64,000 nucleotides of DNA. Source: an uncultured Helicobacteraceae bacterium (GTDB taxonomy: Bacteria; Campylobacterota; Campylobacteria; Campylobacterales; Helicobacteraceae). Each line of letters begins with the position of its first letter. The stretch's first letter is position 1. A program made the translations under genes and the position numbers. The stretch spans positions 124,001 through 188,000 of the forward strand of contig CAJTQL010000001.1 of assembly GCA_910578285.1 (NCBI GenBank), written 5' to 3'. A model generated the notes under the pieces. It did not search any database and was not told the origin of the DNA. It saw nothing but the letters and a program-made list of their open reading frames with translations. Of the stretch, positions 10,501 to 18,034 are shown one piece after another.

Positions 10501-12473
10501 ATTATCACCCAAGCAGCAATTTTATTCCCAAAGAGGCGATGTTGGGATTCTTCGATTCTCTTGGTGTGAAAGCCACATATTATAAGCCCACAAATAGTTT
10601 CATCATCGACCATAAAAGCGGTTCGCATACATTCCAGACGGCATATAGCGCGATTACAAAGAACATGGAACACAGTGCCACTGCCGTGCTTGAATCGTTG
10701 CTCAAAAACAAGCCATTGCGCTTTAGCAAGCAGGTTGGCGGCGTGAAACAAAGCTACCCCGAACAATTTGCGGCAAACAAAATGGCGCAAGATAAATTGC
10801 TTGAAACATTTTATAGCTATATGCAAAAGCATTATGCCAAAGACATCGCCGATTCATATAATCACAAGTTCCGCCGCATTGTCGCAAACGACTTTCAAGA
10901 CGAGCCTATTTTATATGGCGCAAATCCCGACATCAAACTTCACCCGCACCAAAAGTCAGCCATTGCGTTTGCAACATCTTTGCAAAATGTGTTGCTCGAC
11001 CATTCTGTTGGCGCGGGCAAGACGTATGAGATGATAGCCATTGCGTCTGAATGGAAGCGGCTTGGAATCTCAAAAAACCCTTTGTTTGTCGTGCCTAATC
11101 ATTTGGTAGAACAATGGGCAAAGAGCTTCACACAACTCTATCCCGCCTCGCGCGTGCTTTCGATTCCAACAAACGAGAATGAGCGCAAGAGAACGCTTGC
11201 GATGTTGGCAAACGGGGGCAACGACTTTGACGCCGTGATTATGCCGCATAGCACATTTGATAGCATTCATCTTTCGCGCGAAAAGAGCGCGCAATATGTC
11301 TATGAGGAAATCCAAGAGCTCGAGCAGTTTGAGAAAGAATTGAGGCAACAAGCAAGCAAAAACAAAGATGAATTCACGAAAAAAGAACAAGAGAGGCTCG
11401 AAAAAAGCATTGCGAAAAAGAAAATCGCCTTGCAACAAAAGTACGACAAGCTGCTCGACACAAAAGCCGCAAAAGAGGACAGCATTACATTTGAGGAACT
11501 CGGCTTTGATTCGCTGTTTGTCGATGAGGCGCATGCATATAAGAATCTTGGATTCCTAAGTGCTAATCGCAATATTCGAGGAATGAGCAATGCGGTTGGT
11601 AGCCAAAAGGCTTTAAACCTCTTGCACAAAGTCAAGAACATGCAAGAACGCGAGCAGAGAATCGTGTTTGCAACGGGCACGCCGCTTGTCAATAGCGTGA
11701 GCGAGGTTTATACATGGCAGCGATTCCTCGCGCCGCAGTTTCTGAAAGACAATAAAATCGCCTCGTTTGATAGTTGGGTCAATCTCTTTGGGCAGGTGAG
11801 CAGCGAGCTTGAGCGCACGCCTGTTGGGACATACAAAGACATCATGCGCTTGCGCAGCTTCAAAAACACTAGCGAGCTTAGTGCGCTTTATCGGCAGTTT
11901 GCGCATTATGTCGATGTGTCCCAAACGCATATCAAGCGCCCTAGTGTCGAACAAGTGAGCATTCAATGCCAAAGCAGCCCGCAACAAAAGGATTATATGC
12001 AACATCTGCTGAAACGTTACGAAGCCCTAAGTGAAGGCGAATTGATGGAGGGATTTGAGAATGATAACTATCTGAACATCACGACAGACGGGATTAACGC
12101 CGCGCTTGACTATCGGATTATCGATAAGGCAGCCGAAGACTTTAGCGAAAGCAAAATCAACCGCGCCACAAGCGAAATGCTCAAACTCTACAAAGAGAGC
12201 AACAAAGACTTGGGAACGCAGCTTGTGTTTATTGATAGAAGCACACCAAAGCCAAAGCGAGGAATCCGCGATGAAATCCGTAATGTGTTTGAGGAATATT
12301 ACCATGCAAAAGACGAGAAAACCGAAGAAGCCCTCGCACAAAAGCTCGAGGAAATGGCAAAGAAACATCATTATGATAACATCGATGAAATGCGCAATGC
12401 CGTTTATGGTGATTTTAGCGTTTATGAGGATATGCGCGATAAATTGATAAAGCAAGGAATCCCCCAAAGATGA
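4536..12473 (+). CDS. Giant antirestriction-like methyltransferase/helicase with inserted PBECR nuclease module, 5' part (frameshifted)
   Basis: This 2,645-codon frame is the first two thirds of one giant gene. In order: helical region (1-380); a ddrB/ParB-like region with IGNHRLEAML near residue 467; a PBECR-type nuclease module (about 1141-1300; EFGTNYAEFYH, GDITIAWG, FGLQHIL); a Pro-rich linker with dispersed repeats; an N6-adenine methyltransferase (EPSMGIGNFF near 1501, GNPPYGE near 1564); and an SNF2-type helicase (VGAGKTYE near 2156, DEAHAYKN near 2328, ATGTP near 2378). The layout recalls phage P1 DarB/DdrB, which shields incoming DNA from restriction. It stops after a C5 run at 12,461-12,465; removing one C joins it to the next frame. 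The ATG has no visible Shine-Dalgarno, so the true N-terminus may be lost. Confidence 0.8.
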   Translation: MRAEQSDSHLHSTLDDIFGLMRNAGNVKDLIEIEKFVGQALVENYKHYSATKILNHVRNHIANTIDEAIKSTFKNMPEIGENLIKQRAALKAEYRNFAFQKSRVGFDEMSQSFRQHQNLDNFVHAAQANVTHDDVAKGFAQEPKKRTSYAIGEKEMSESELEGFFQTLGKGRENVELIVLNGIVQRAEKKIGKDFVVDNMSIYNDLKSINPDLFKSDKGKQAYQILDELTTQFKHDTEILRFAARDIASEEFKYWGMQPLIFKVASKVFNSLRARFSEEAGYRYCLQKALERKRNFKEIGEILGEQSKNPSLTPQDKHALLETSKLMIKVWEEREKEIAKKEAAEKKARELQRKEKLKREKENVLKTSGDDVGEDILPTEDLGTRIENAETMVFSDKDKGYPASYQIVDSNKLFTSFKYGENYQFREIDQPKVVINIRENFDPKLIFTREGGFEGLPVVDNKGRAIIGNHRLEAMLQFNEPTWEKYAKEVFLKYGAKLERGQFLVRVLDPSVSLHERIALAKASNTSRVHTDSERSLVIAGKYADSIHALIHSTSPVQPTFKDAANVNEMRALVAAAMNDPLEKEATNHALLLALCPDFIARKRLLQREMPDVAEIIQQMLNDNAGALLLNAISPNAKNIDISKYLAGSLHLIAEARKFDKQKRDRFIQSNVESLNIDFKNIYDLEKVNGVSAFEQFKADLIALALARFSKRENPSGNLYAFLKEIGEKQEHSNENLFGEEYATTLWDNLLRINRIDLENGEDAIALDIKKILTREKEYLAYKEQRELTEQQLEQLAFRNELLSTEDGRNALQFAMQTKMYGTQSEQNIAKEILAKQGYYLNYDGALSIIEGKAKPENPIETLSKNAEMFFGTDTSFMQQMKEGFTGDINKKWWIVPRGKHSVVEYAKEIDPSLVSFERADVGSWYADVQGIVHKVALKKQDTLMIEHYASNEIPPAKTWLFHNENQITRLMQAYNGDVLLIDTLNKDNTRTILAKNKDTITKTSIDANGNATTTNEEAGKNVELFSKFLQESEGIETAGKKEADVVAKNTEAESQRLQEIAEDFKGRFPNLSSQEMLEGISNTIATRFPNLDSKSAIDAWLLSRDILEDSQHFGEKKGAIKLTSERHKLEKLLKIEPITEFGTNYAEFYHSGTSAIQKVMQEKQGQVAGAFYRKELGDITIAWGDSNFGLQHILERRTADFGEQKALDIVNEIPNIIEHGKIYRNFDNKIELITDKYTLVLGLRDDKKFIVTALRDSRNKKRLETTQTGVAGSLTGETLEKNPLSPSQTIPDSTPPNIKNTLENGDVQHDNPPPTPSAREGENVGAESSAHHISATEVAPPKNADTSVGERAAANQEPQTTNDVDLQSPSSFFVSQDFGEALALRSGKQRLADNLEALRTLGELAEGAALNAERQQSLASYSGFGGLMVKDVEGMRQLLLPIAENDAFVQHALLGKGIYDAHHRADILYSQIAANADNSYYTPHSVISAIWEHLGFVRGRVLEPSMGIGNFFTSMPAALSHRTQKVGIEIDPIAAAIGKQLSPDVDVQAKSFYDYKGDVGFDLVIGNPPYGEHLKDFILKSVDSAKENGIIVQVVSNAFLDNAASRDVRTAIADKAELLGAVRLPSKTFSGTDIATDIVVFQKRSGKQNSTYWRGAKTYKEDSELTLNNYYHENPEHILGELVVGSTQYGQRWIVKQGEDIEDALHEKLGAILAKRENESDCIIARQNDVQEAVASGFTPHTFFVLNDTIMQAQKNAEPIPVDFLQSVRGNGAPFETLNKSAQTRRTNEAKKAESMARDYLTLRDSLLAMRSSEALDSTSEESLQSLRQTLNDSYDSFVQKFGKVSENTLLKKVFAEDPSFSSVADLDARGRHQILDSRVIFPYQIPTKAKDIQDAIAISKGYAGKISEDYINELLGDRYAVQKALESGELFADAKGNLFTKDAFVVGDLGARIDAFKELKELNPQQKKALETLEAALPEPLEIHEIYYHPSSNFIPKEAMLGFFDSLGVKATYYKPTNSFIIDHKSGSHTFQTAYSAITKNMEHSATAVLESLLKNKPLRFSKQVGGVKQSYPEQFAANKMAQDKLLETFYSYMQKHYAKDIADSYNHKFRRIVANDFQDEPILYGANPDIKLHPHQKSAIAFATSLQNVLLDHSVGAGKTYEMIAIASEWKRLGISKNPLFVVPNHLVEQWAKSFTQLYPASRVLSIPTNENERKRTLAMLANGGNDFDAVIMPHSTFDSIHLSREKSAQYVYEEIQELEQFEKELRQQASKNKDEFTKKEQERLEKSIAKKKIALQQKYDKLLDTKAAKEDSITFEELGFDSLFVDEAHAYKNLGFLSANRNIRGMSNAVGSQKALNLLHKVKNMQEREQRIVFATGTPLVNSVSEVYTWQRFLAPQFLKDNKIASFDSWVNLFGQVSSELERTPVGTYKDIMRLRSFKNTSELSALYRQFAHYVDVSQTHIKRPSVEQVSIQCQSSPQQKDYMQHLLKRYEALSEGELMEGFENDNYLNITTDGINAALDYRIIDKAAEDFSESKINRATSEMLKLYKESNKDLGTQLVFIDRSTPKPKRGIRDEIRNVFEEYYHAKDEKTEEALAQKLEEMAKKHHYDNIDEMRNAVYGDFSVYEDMRDKLIKQGIPQR
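8539..8560. repeat. Palindromic dispersed repeat inside the giant gene
   Basis: GTGCGACTGAAGTCGCAC followed by CTCC. The same unit occurs at 35,924-35,945, and an inverted close variant at 17,851-17,872. Here it is read in frame (ISATEVAPP) within the linker before the methyltransferase. A neighbouring palindrome-like stretch, CCCTCCGCAAGGGAGGG (8,485-8,501), is also translated. Confidence 0.75.
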
Positions 12474-12531
12474 GATTGCATTTATCCACGACTACACGAC
12501 AGACGCGCAAAAGGCAAAACTCTTTGCTGAT

Positions 12532-15500
12532 GTGAATGCGGGCAAGATTCGATTTCTCTTTGGCAGCACGAAAAAGATGGGCGCGGGAATGAATGTGCAA
12601 GAACGCATTGTGGGGCTACATCACATTGACGCGGCATGGAATCCTGCCGATATGGAACAACGAGATGGGAGGGCGATTCGACAAGGGAATCTACTTGCTG
12701 AAAAATATGCGGATTTTAAAATCAAGATTTTTAGCTATGTAACCGAGAATAGTTGCGATGCTGTGTATTATAGCAAGCTCGAGCAAAAGGCGACAAGTAT
12801 CAAGAACTTTAGAAGCGGGCATGCGCAAAAGGAGGATATGAGTGATGATGTGATTCTCACCCTCGAGGAACTCAAGGCGCTTGCAACAGGCGACACAAGA
12901 GAGCTAGAAAAGGCGAGCTTGAACAAGGAATTGCAGAATGTGCAATACCAGCTAAACGCGCTCAAGAGTGCTGACGCATTCCAAGAGATAGAGAGACAGA
13001 ATTGCACAAAAGACATCAAGATTTTACCCCAAGAGATTGCGAATCTCAAGGACGATTTAGAGATTGCCAAACAACGAAAAATCCGTAAATTGAGCGAAAG
13101 CGAAAAAGAATCGTTGCGCAATCTCGAGATTGTCCCCGACAATAAAGAGCCCCTCTTTAGGCTCGATAATTATGATGTCTTTTTGGAAAAATCACCACGA
13201 GGAATCTATACCCTAAGTGCTATCTCGGATAATGGAAACGAGATTGTGTTGCTCAAGCAAAGCGAGCCACCCAAGAATCTCGCACACTTTGCACAAAAGC
13301 TCATCGAGCAAAGCAGTGCGGCAAGCATTGAGGCACGAATCGCCCAAAGAGAAGAAGAGCTCAAGAATGCACACGCAAAGCTCAAGAGCATTGAACAGAG
13401 CACGACAGGCAAAGAGATTGCCACGCTTGAGGCAAAAGAGAAAGAGCTAAGCGGCAAGATTGCAAAACTCATCAAAGAGATGAGCGCACAGCCAAAGAAT
13501 GCAACAAAAGAGGAGAGCGCAAAAGCAACAACAAATCTCACAGCCTACCAACAACAACTTTTGCAAAGAGAGCTTGCGGAGTTTAATGCGAAATTCAAAG
13601 AGGATAGCACCGTCAATCCGCAGCAAATCGACATTACAGACCTCGAAAGTTTGGCAACATTTTTCAATGGTTGGCGCAGTGTCAAAGACCCGATTCGTGC
13701 AGAGGATTTGCTCAATGGCGAGTTTCTCAAAGAGATGATGTTCCAGACAAACAACAAAGAGTTTGCACATCTCCTTAAAAACCTCGAGGCTATCAGTTTG
13801 TCTGTCGACCCCAAAAAGGACGAATATGGAATATGGAAAGCATTCAAAGCGATTCAGTCTGATACCGACAGGGCACACATCACAAAAGAACGCAAACTCG
13901 ACAAGAAAAAAGACCCAACGAGATATGCAAAAGAGCAAGAAAGATGTAGGGAAAATCTTCAGGAAAACCGAGAGAGAATCGAAAAAGCATTAGACATCAA
14001 GCCCATACAAGAATTTGGCACAAACTATGCCGAGTTTTACCACGATGGCGTGGGCGCAATCAAGAAGCTCATCGCAGAATCAAAGGATTATCAATCACGC
14101 AAAAAGGCAAAGGAACTCACGAAAGAGGAACAAGAAAACAACGCATTCAAAGGGCAAGTTACGGGCGCATTCTATCGCGAGGATTTGGGAGATATTACGA
14201 TAGCATGGGGCGAGGTTACAGACGCAAAAAACCACAAAGGATATGGACTTGCGCATATCTTGGATAAACACCCTGATTTTGATGTGAATCTCATTGCTGA
14301 AATTATGGAAAAAGGCAAGCTCAATATACAAAATGATGTTAGAGCGCGTTTGGAATATGGAGATTATATCGTAGGTTTGAGCCGAGAATTTAAGGGCGAG
14401 GAAGCTAATTTTATTATCACTGCTTTTGAGAAAAACAATGGGAACAAGGGCTCATTTTCACCGAAGCCCAAGATTACAGACGAATCGGACAATGTATCGC
14501 CTACCCATACAGACGATTCTACCCCACCAAACATTAAAGGCAGCTTAGAAAAAGGAGAGACGCACGAAAGCCTGCAACAGCAGCTACAACAAATCAACCG
14601 CGAGCTTGCCACAAACAGAGAAAAGATGGACAAGGCAATGCCCAAAGACTTGCCAAAATTGCGCGAGATTCACCGCGAGTTGTTGGACAAGAAAAAGCAA
14701 ATTAGGGCAGAGATTGACAAGGACAAAGACATTGAGATATTACAGAATCGGAAGGCAGAGGATAGAAGCGAGGCGATGAGTGCGAATTGGGAATTGGCAA
14801 GTGATGTGGGATTAGAGCGATTCTTAAAGCTATACGATACCAAACAACAAAAGGCAATCCGCGACTTGATTGATTCTACCAATGAGCGCCCCGATATGGA
14901 ATATATCGACAAGAATGGCACAATCAATAAAGTCAAGAAAGTGTTGGACACATCAAGCAATTCTCTCAAAGACACATTACGACCAGAGGCACAAACAACC
15001 AAAGACGAAGTGCAATATTTTATATTGAGTGATGATAAGGGGCAGATGAGCTTTCGCCAGCTCGACATCAACACACTAAAAAAAGAGCTCAAAGAGGCAA
15101 AGACAATGCGCTTAAGGGGCAAAAGGATAGATAGCAATATCCACGCAGGCAGCGGAATTGTAACAGGCAGCATTGCGGGGCTTGAAACAGACGAACAAGG
15201 CAATATGAGCTTTAATCCCGAGAACTTTATCAAAGGCTTTTTGGCAGGGGCAGCGGGGAGCAAGATTCTGTCTAATCCCAAACTACACACACAAGCATTC
15301 AAGGCTGTGCAAGGCATTCAAGATGAGTATGCAATATTATGCAAGGCAGACCCAGAAACTTTTGCAAAGGCAATGCACAAGATAGACCAAAGCGACTTGT
15401 TAAAGCCACAAGCGGAACTACAACGCAAGAGCCGCGAGGTGTTTAACAAAGAATTGCAAGCAAAGATTGAGGAGGCAATCAGCAAAGAGCAAGTAGCGAC

Positions 15501-15909
15501 AATGCCCACAAGCCCATTTAAGAACATCGAGGAGTTTAGGGGATTGTTTGATTCGATTGAGGGCAATAAAGGGATTATCAAGACGCCGTATAAAGATGTG
15601 GTTGTGGACATTAAGTATGCGTATGACCATTTCTATAAAAACACCACTAATGCAAATCGTGGACATATTAAAGGGGGCTTCTTTAGCACATTTAAAGACC
15701 CTCTATTTGTTGTTGAAAAAGATAAAAGCATATATTTTTATAAACCATTTTATGATAAGAAGCGCAATATAATGGATTTATTTGGAATCGGCATTGATGA
15801 AAAGGGGCATGTAGATTTTAGGACATATTACCTTGACGGAGGAAGCAGGAAAAAACAAATGTTTTATGGAAAAGATATAAATATAAAATATCTTAAGAAA
15901 TGGGATTGA
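12532..15909 (+). CDS. Giant antirestriction-like protein, 3' part: helicase C-lobe, second PBECR module and variable toxin-like tip A
   Basis: The frame is open from 12,466, directly across the C5 slip, so this is the continuation of the preceding gene and not an independent protein. It opens with helicase motifs V and VI (GSTKKMGAGMN, QRDGRAIRQG). A coiled-coil region follows, then a second PBECR-like module (codons ~489-660 of this frame; EFGTNYAEFYHDG, GDITIAWG, GYGLAHILDKH). Next is the junction motif DSTPPNIKGSLE, a 250-codon linker encoded by the 751-bp direct repeat, and a distinct C-terminal domain (codons ~964-1125; SPFKNIEEFRGLFDSI, IKTPYKDVVVD, GGFFSTFKDPLFVVEK). The tip has a second, orphan copy at 19,571-20,107. 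The arrangement resembles polymorphic toxins with exchangeable C-termini; nuclease activity is inferred. Confidence 0.75.
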   Translation: MNAGKIRFLFGSTKKMGAGMNVQERIVGLHHIDAAWNPADMEQRDGRAIRQGNLLAEKYADFKIKIFSYVTENSCDAVYYSKLEQKATSIKNFRSGHAQKEDMSDDVILTLEELKALATGDTRELEKASLNKELQNVQYQLNALKSADAFQEIERQNCTKDIKILPQEIANLKDDLEIAKQRKIRKLSESEKESLRNLEIVPDNKEPLFRLDNYDVFLEKSPRGIYTLSAISDNGNEIVLLKQSEPPKNLAHFAQKLIEQSSAASIEARIAQREEELKNAHAKLKSIEQSTTGKEIATLEAKEKELSGKIAKLIKEMSAQPKNATKEESAKATTNLTAYQQQLLQRELAEFNAKFKEDSTVNPQQIDITDLESLATFFNGWRSVKDPIRAEDLLNGEFLKEMMFQTNNKEFAHLLKNLEAISLSVDPKKDEYGIWKAFKAIQSDTDRAHITKERKLDKKKDPTRYAKEQERCRENLQENRERIEKALDIKPIQEFGTNYAEFYHDGVGAIKKLIAESKDYQSRKKAKELTKEEQENNAFKGQVTGAFYREDLGDITIAWGEVTDAKNHKGYGLAHILDKHPDFDVNLIAEIMEKGKLNIQNDVRARLEYGDYIVGLSREFKGEEANFIITAFEKNNGNKGSFSPKPKITDESDNVSPTHTDDSTPPNIKGSLEKGETHESLQQQLQQINRELATNREKMDKAMPKDLPKLREIHRELLDKKKQIRAEIDKDKDIEILQNRKAEDRSEAMSANWELASDVGLERFLKLYDTKQQKAIRDLIDSTNERPDMEYIDKNGTINKVKKVLDTSSNSLKDTLRPEAQTTKDEVQYFILSDDKGQMSFRQLDINTLKKELKEAKTMRLRGKRIDSNIHAGSGIVTGSIAGLETDEQGNMSFNPENFIKGFLAGAAGSKILSNPKLHTQAFKAVQGIQDEYAILCKADPETFAKAMHKIDQSDLLKPQAELQRKSREVFNKELQAKIEEAISKEQVATMPTSPFKNIEEFRGLFDSIEGNKGIIKTPYKDVVVDIKYAYDHFYKNTTNANRGHIKGGFFSTFKDPLFVVEKDKSIYFYKPFYDKKRNIMDLFGIGIDEKGHVDFRTYYLDGGSRKKQMFYGKDINIKYLKKWD
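14514..15264 (+). repeat. Long direct repeat, left copy (751 bp)
   Basis: It begins at CGATTCTACCCCACC and ends at GGGGAGCAAG. The right copy is at 21,521-22,271 with a constant offset of 7,007 bases and no indel, and I found no base difference in the stretches I compared; the translated linkers are also identical. It encodes the conserved linker between the second nuclease module and tip A. Recombination between the copies would delete 7,007 bp and put tip B on the giant protein. Confidence 0.9.
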
Positions 15910-15919
15910 AAGCCTCTCC

Positions 15920-15995
15920 CTTGCACTATCACAGCAAGGGCGCTTCGCTGAACGATATGCCCCCTAGATAGTATCGGGTTAAGGCATACCAGCGG
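15920..15995. repeat. Inverted repeat with two hairpins, left copy
   Basis: It starts 11 bases after the tip A stop codon. The inverted partner is at 19,478-19,553, with near-identical blocks TTGCACTATCACAGCAAG and TGCCCCCTAGATAGTATCGG. Two hairpins can form: CTTGC/GCAAG with loop ACTATCACA, and TATGCC/GGCATA enclosing CCC/GGG with loop TAGATAGTAT. The loops share the complementary hexamers ACTATC and GATAGT, so a kissing interaction is possible. It could be a terminator, a small RNA or a mobile-element end; I cannot name a family. Confidence 0.7.
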
Positions 15996-16172
15996 GCAAT
16001 CCCATTCCAATGAGCAGAATCATAGCCCCTTGTTACTTTGACATTGCTTAAATTTTTGGCTATTTCGAGATTCTGTCCATAATTTTTGAGAATAGCCTGC
16101 GAATGCCTTTGGCACTTGGCACAGCGAGCATGATGAGGATTTGCGAGAATGCCATGCAAGCGACACACATTG

Positions 16173-16970
16173 CTACAAACATTCCGCAGACATATTGCTA
16201 TCGTATTCTAGCTCATTATTGCTTTGATGTTGCTTAAAAGTTGGCATGTGAGAACTATTTATAAAGTAAGCAATGGATATGGCTAGCATAATAATAAATA
16301 ATAAAATATTGAAACATAAATAAATTTTGTTAACTTTGTATTCTTGAATTGATAGAGCAATTCTTGAGAGAAAATTAAATAAAGCAAAGAGGATATTTCC
16401 GATAAACAAAGCAACAAAACTCATTACAAAAATAAGCCTATAAATGCTTGCTTTATCTATGTTGGCAAACACGGAAGTAGAAAAAGTCAAGCCACCAACA
16501 AAGGCAAGTACGATTGAAGCAAAAATTCCCAAAATAGTAATATATTGTGTTTGTTGCTTTTCAAGTTTTTCTACAATTTCCTGCTCTTTCTGTATGCTAT
16601 ATTGGAGTTTTTCATTAATTATCCTCAAGCTATCATTCTGATTGCCAAGTCTAATACATTCAAGATTTACATGGTCGTAGAGTTTAGCAATTTTTTCACA
16701 AATATCCCTTTCTATATTTTCGTTGGTTCTTGCAATAGTGTAAATACCATATAAATTTTCAGAAATAATCATAAGGGAAGTCGAGCTGTCTTTTTCATCT
16801 TTGCTGGCATTGAATATATCGAGAAGAACCCCCGTAATTGTGCTGTATTGATGTCTGTAATTATCTTGATATAGTTCTTTCAAGTCGTTCAATATATTGT
16901 CGACTTCATTGCCTATTGTTTGTTGAGATAATGTTTTGATGATTTGCGATATTTTTTCATAATCGTTCAT
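16173..16970 (-). CDS. Three-TM coiled-coil protein, candidate toxin partner of the Panacea-domain antitoxin
   Basis: I do not recognise a named family. The 265-residue protein has a helical, coiled-coil-prone N-terminal half (about 1-140, with EKLQYSIQKEQEIVEKLEKQQ-type heptads) and three predicted membrane spans (about 143-170, 177-203 and 214-238). A short polar tail follows. It lies 21 bases downstream of a Panacea-domain gene on the same strand and has no good Shine-Dalgarno, as expected if its synthesis is kept below that of an antitoxin. Panacea antitoxins are known to pair with many unrelated toxins, including membrane-acting ones. The toxin role is inference; it might also be an unrelated phage-defence membrane effector. 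Confidence 0.55.
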   Translation of the reverse strand: MNDYEKISQIIKTLSQQTIGNEVDNILNDLKELYQDNYRHQYSTITGVLLDIFNASKDEKDSSTSLMIISENLYGIYTIARTNENIERDICEKIAKLYDHVNLECIRLGNQNDSLRIINEKLQYSIQKEQEIVEKLEKQQTQYITILGIFASIVLAFVGGLTFSTSVFANIDKASIYRLIFVMSFVALFIGNILFALFNFLSRIALSIQEYKVNKIYLCFNILLFIIMLAISIAYFINSSHMPTFKQHQSNNELEYDSNMSAECL

Positions 16971-16991
16971 CTATTTTGTTTTGATTATTGG

Positions 16992-17411
16992 TCACAATCG
17001 TGCTTCCTGATGAATTAATTTTTTGCTAATAATAGGCAAACCCATATCAATAGTTTTTTTCCATGCACCATCGGGTCTATGGCTTTCATTTACCAACTCC
17101 CATGGCTGCTTATTGACACATGCCCAAATCCTTTCATCAATTATGTCTTTTTCATGTGGAAGAAGTTCGATAAAGTATGTTCTTGGAGCATGACGAATGG
17201 GTTCTGCACCATAACCACGATATTTCCAATATACTTCAGGAATTACTGGTCCATACTGCCAAGCCTCAAAATCATCTATTAGGAGGTCTTTATTAAAATA
17301 TTTATAATAATCAAGAGTGCAGGCATACATTGTTTTTTGTAGTTTGAGATTGCTAATACCTGTCGGTAATGATTTATTAATAATATATTCTGCTAAGTTA
17401 ACCGCATTCAT
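16992..17411 (-). CDS. Panacea-domain (DUF4065/SocA-like) antitoxin
   Basis: The 139-residue protein carries the Panacea/SocA signature: an N-terminal ANLAEYIINK-like helix with LKLQKTMYACTLDYYKYF, then FEAWQYGPVIPEVYWKYRGYG (residues ~49-69), the core motif of this family. Panacea proteins act as antitoxins that bind and neutralise diverse toxins, or as adaptors for proteolysis (SocA/ClpXP). An AGGTGAG site lies five bases before the ATG. It is the first gene of a two-gene minus-strand operon with the 3-TM protein. The family call is firm; pairing with the neighbour is inferred from operon structure. Confidence 0.8.
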   Translation of the reverse strand: MNAVNLAEYIINKSLPTGISNLKLQKTMYACTLDYYKYFNKDLLIDDFEAWQYGPVIPEVYWKYRGYGAEPIRHAPRTYFIELLPHEKDIIDERIWACVNKQPWELVNESHRPDGAWKKTIDMGLPIISKKLIHQEARL

Positions 17412-17496
17412 GGTCTCACCTCTTCTGTCTGTTGTGTCTTTGTAACCATATCGTCATTTTGCTGAAAAAATGTTGAGCCTACCCCCTGCTCATCTG

Positions 17497-17582
17497 TTTT
17501 TCGTTTGGGGATTGTGCGAGAATGCGCTTGTCATTGTGAAGCTGTATCCCTATTTTTCGTTTGCGAAATGTGGGAGAATGCG
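17497..17582 (+). repeat. Pair of 30-bp direct repeats between divergent operons
   Basis: Two copies, 17,497-17,526 and 17,553-17,582, match at 26 of 30 positions (TTTTTCGTTTG at the start, GAGAATGCG at the end) and are spaced 56 bases apart. They lie between the Panacea operon and the plus-strand small-gene operon, so they could be operator sites or simply a local duplication. Confidence 0.45.
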
Positions 17583-17599
17583 GAAAAAAGGAGATGTTG

Positions 17600-17845
17600 A
17601 TGGAGACAAATTACGACTTTGAAAAAGAAAAAGAAAGGCTAGAAAGCTATCCGAGCGGGCACATAGGCTCGTTTTTCGGCTGCACACGATGTCAGCAGCT
17701 TGAGTATATGCTCAAACACGAGCGAAAGAGAGCGGCAAGCGATGTTGTCGCATTTATCGATAGTTTGGGCGATGATAAGACAATGGCGCGCGTTGTTCAT
17801 GAGCTTTCCGACAAAGTGGTTAGCGTTGTTGAGGGGTTGCAATGA
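17600..17845 (+). CDS. Small protein of unknown function, 81 aa
   Basis: I do not recognise this protein. It is acidic and helical, with one CxxC (GCTRCQQLEYML, near residue 28) that could bind metal. The start at 17,600 is chosen because AAGGAG lies six bases upstream; an in-frame upstream ATG at 17,561 lacks such a site. It opens the plus-strand run of small genes that includes the PAPS-reductase-like gene and is followed by two palindromic dispersed repeats. Confidence 0.6.
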   Translation: METNYDFEKEKERLESYPSGHIGSFFGCTRCQQLEYMLKHERKRAASDVVAFIDSLGDDKTMARVVHELSDKVVSVVEGLQ

Positions 17846-17850
17846 CGATT

Positions 17851-17901
17851 GGAGGTGCGACTTTAGTCGCACATATTGAGTGCGGTTGAAACCGCACCTC
17901 C
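17851..17901. repeat. Two palindromic repeats of the GTGCGACT family
   Basis: GGAGGTGCGACTTTAGTCGC at 17,851-17,870 (extending to AC at 17,872) and GTGCGGTTGAAACCGCACC plus TCC at 17,879-17,900 are back-to-back hairpin-forming units related to those at 8,539 and 35,924. They lie between two genes of the small-gene operon and may act as transcript stabilisers or terminators. Confidence 0.7.
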
Positions 17902-17932
17902 GTAGTCAAAGGCGAAAGAGAAAGGAAGCACG

Positions 17933-18034
17933 ATGTCGTTAGGAGTGAAGCTCGTTTTGGTAGTGGTTGGAGTGGCGATTTATGCGGGTATTATGGTGCA
18001 TTGCCTCACCTATGATAGTTGGGGAAAGAAATGA
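17933..18034 (+). CDS. 33-aa single-span membrane peptide
   Basis: The peptide starts MSLGVKLVLVVVGVAIYAG and has one hydrophobic span over residues 5-24. An AAAGGAAG site precedes the ATG by a few bases. Its TGA overlaps the ATG of the PAPS-reductase-family gene (ATGA), indicating coupled translation. I recognise no function. Small hydrophobic peptides of this kind are common in phage and plasmid operons. Confidence 0.5.
   Translation: MSLGVKLVLVVVGVAIYAGIMVHCLTYDSWGKK

Noticed and set aside
15929..16168. 79-codon minus-strand frame with Cys/His residues, right after the 3-TM protein gene
   Set aside because: Half of it is the hairpin inverted repeat, and the protein pattern has no family match. 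More likely repeat-derived or an RNA element.
17497..17582. Pair of 30-bp repeats as a minimal CRISPR
   Set aside because: Only two imperfect copies, no cas genes, and the interval between them is not spacer-like.
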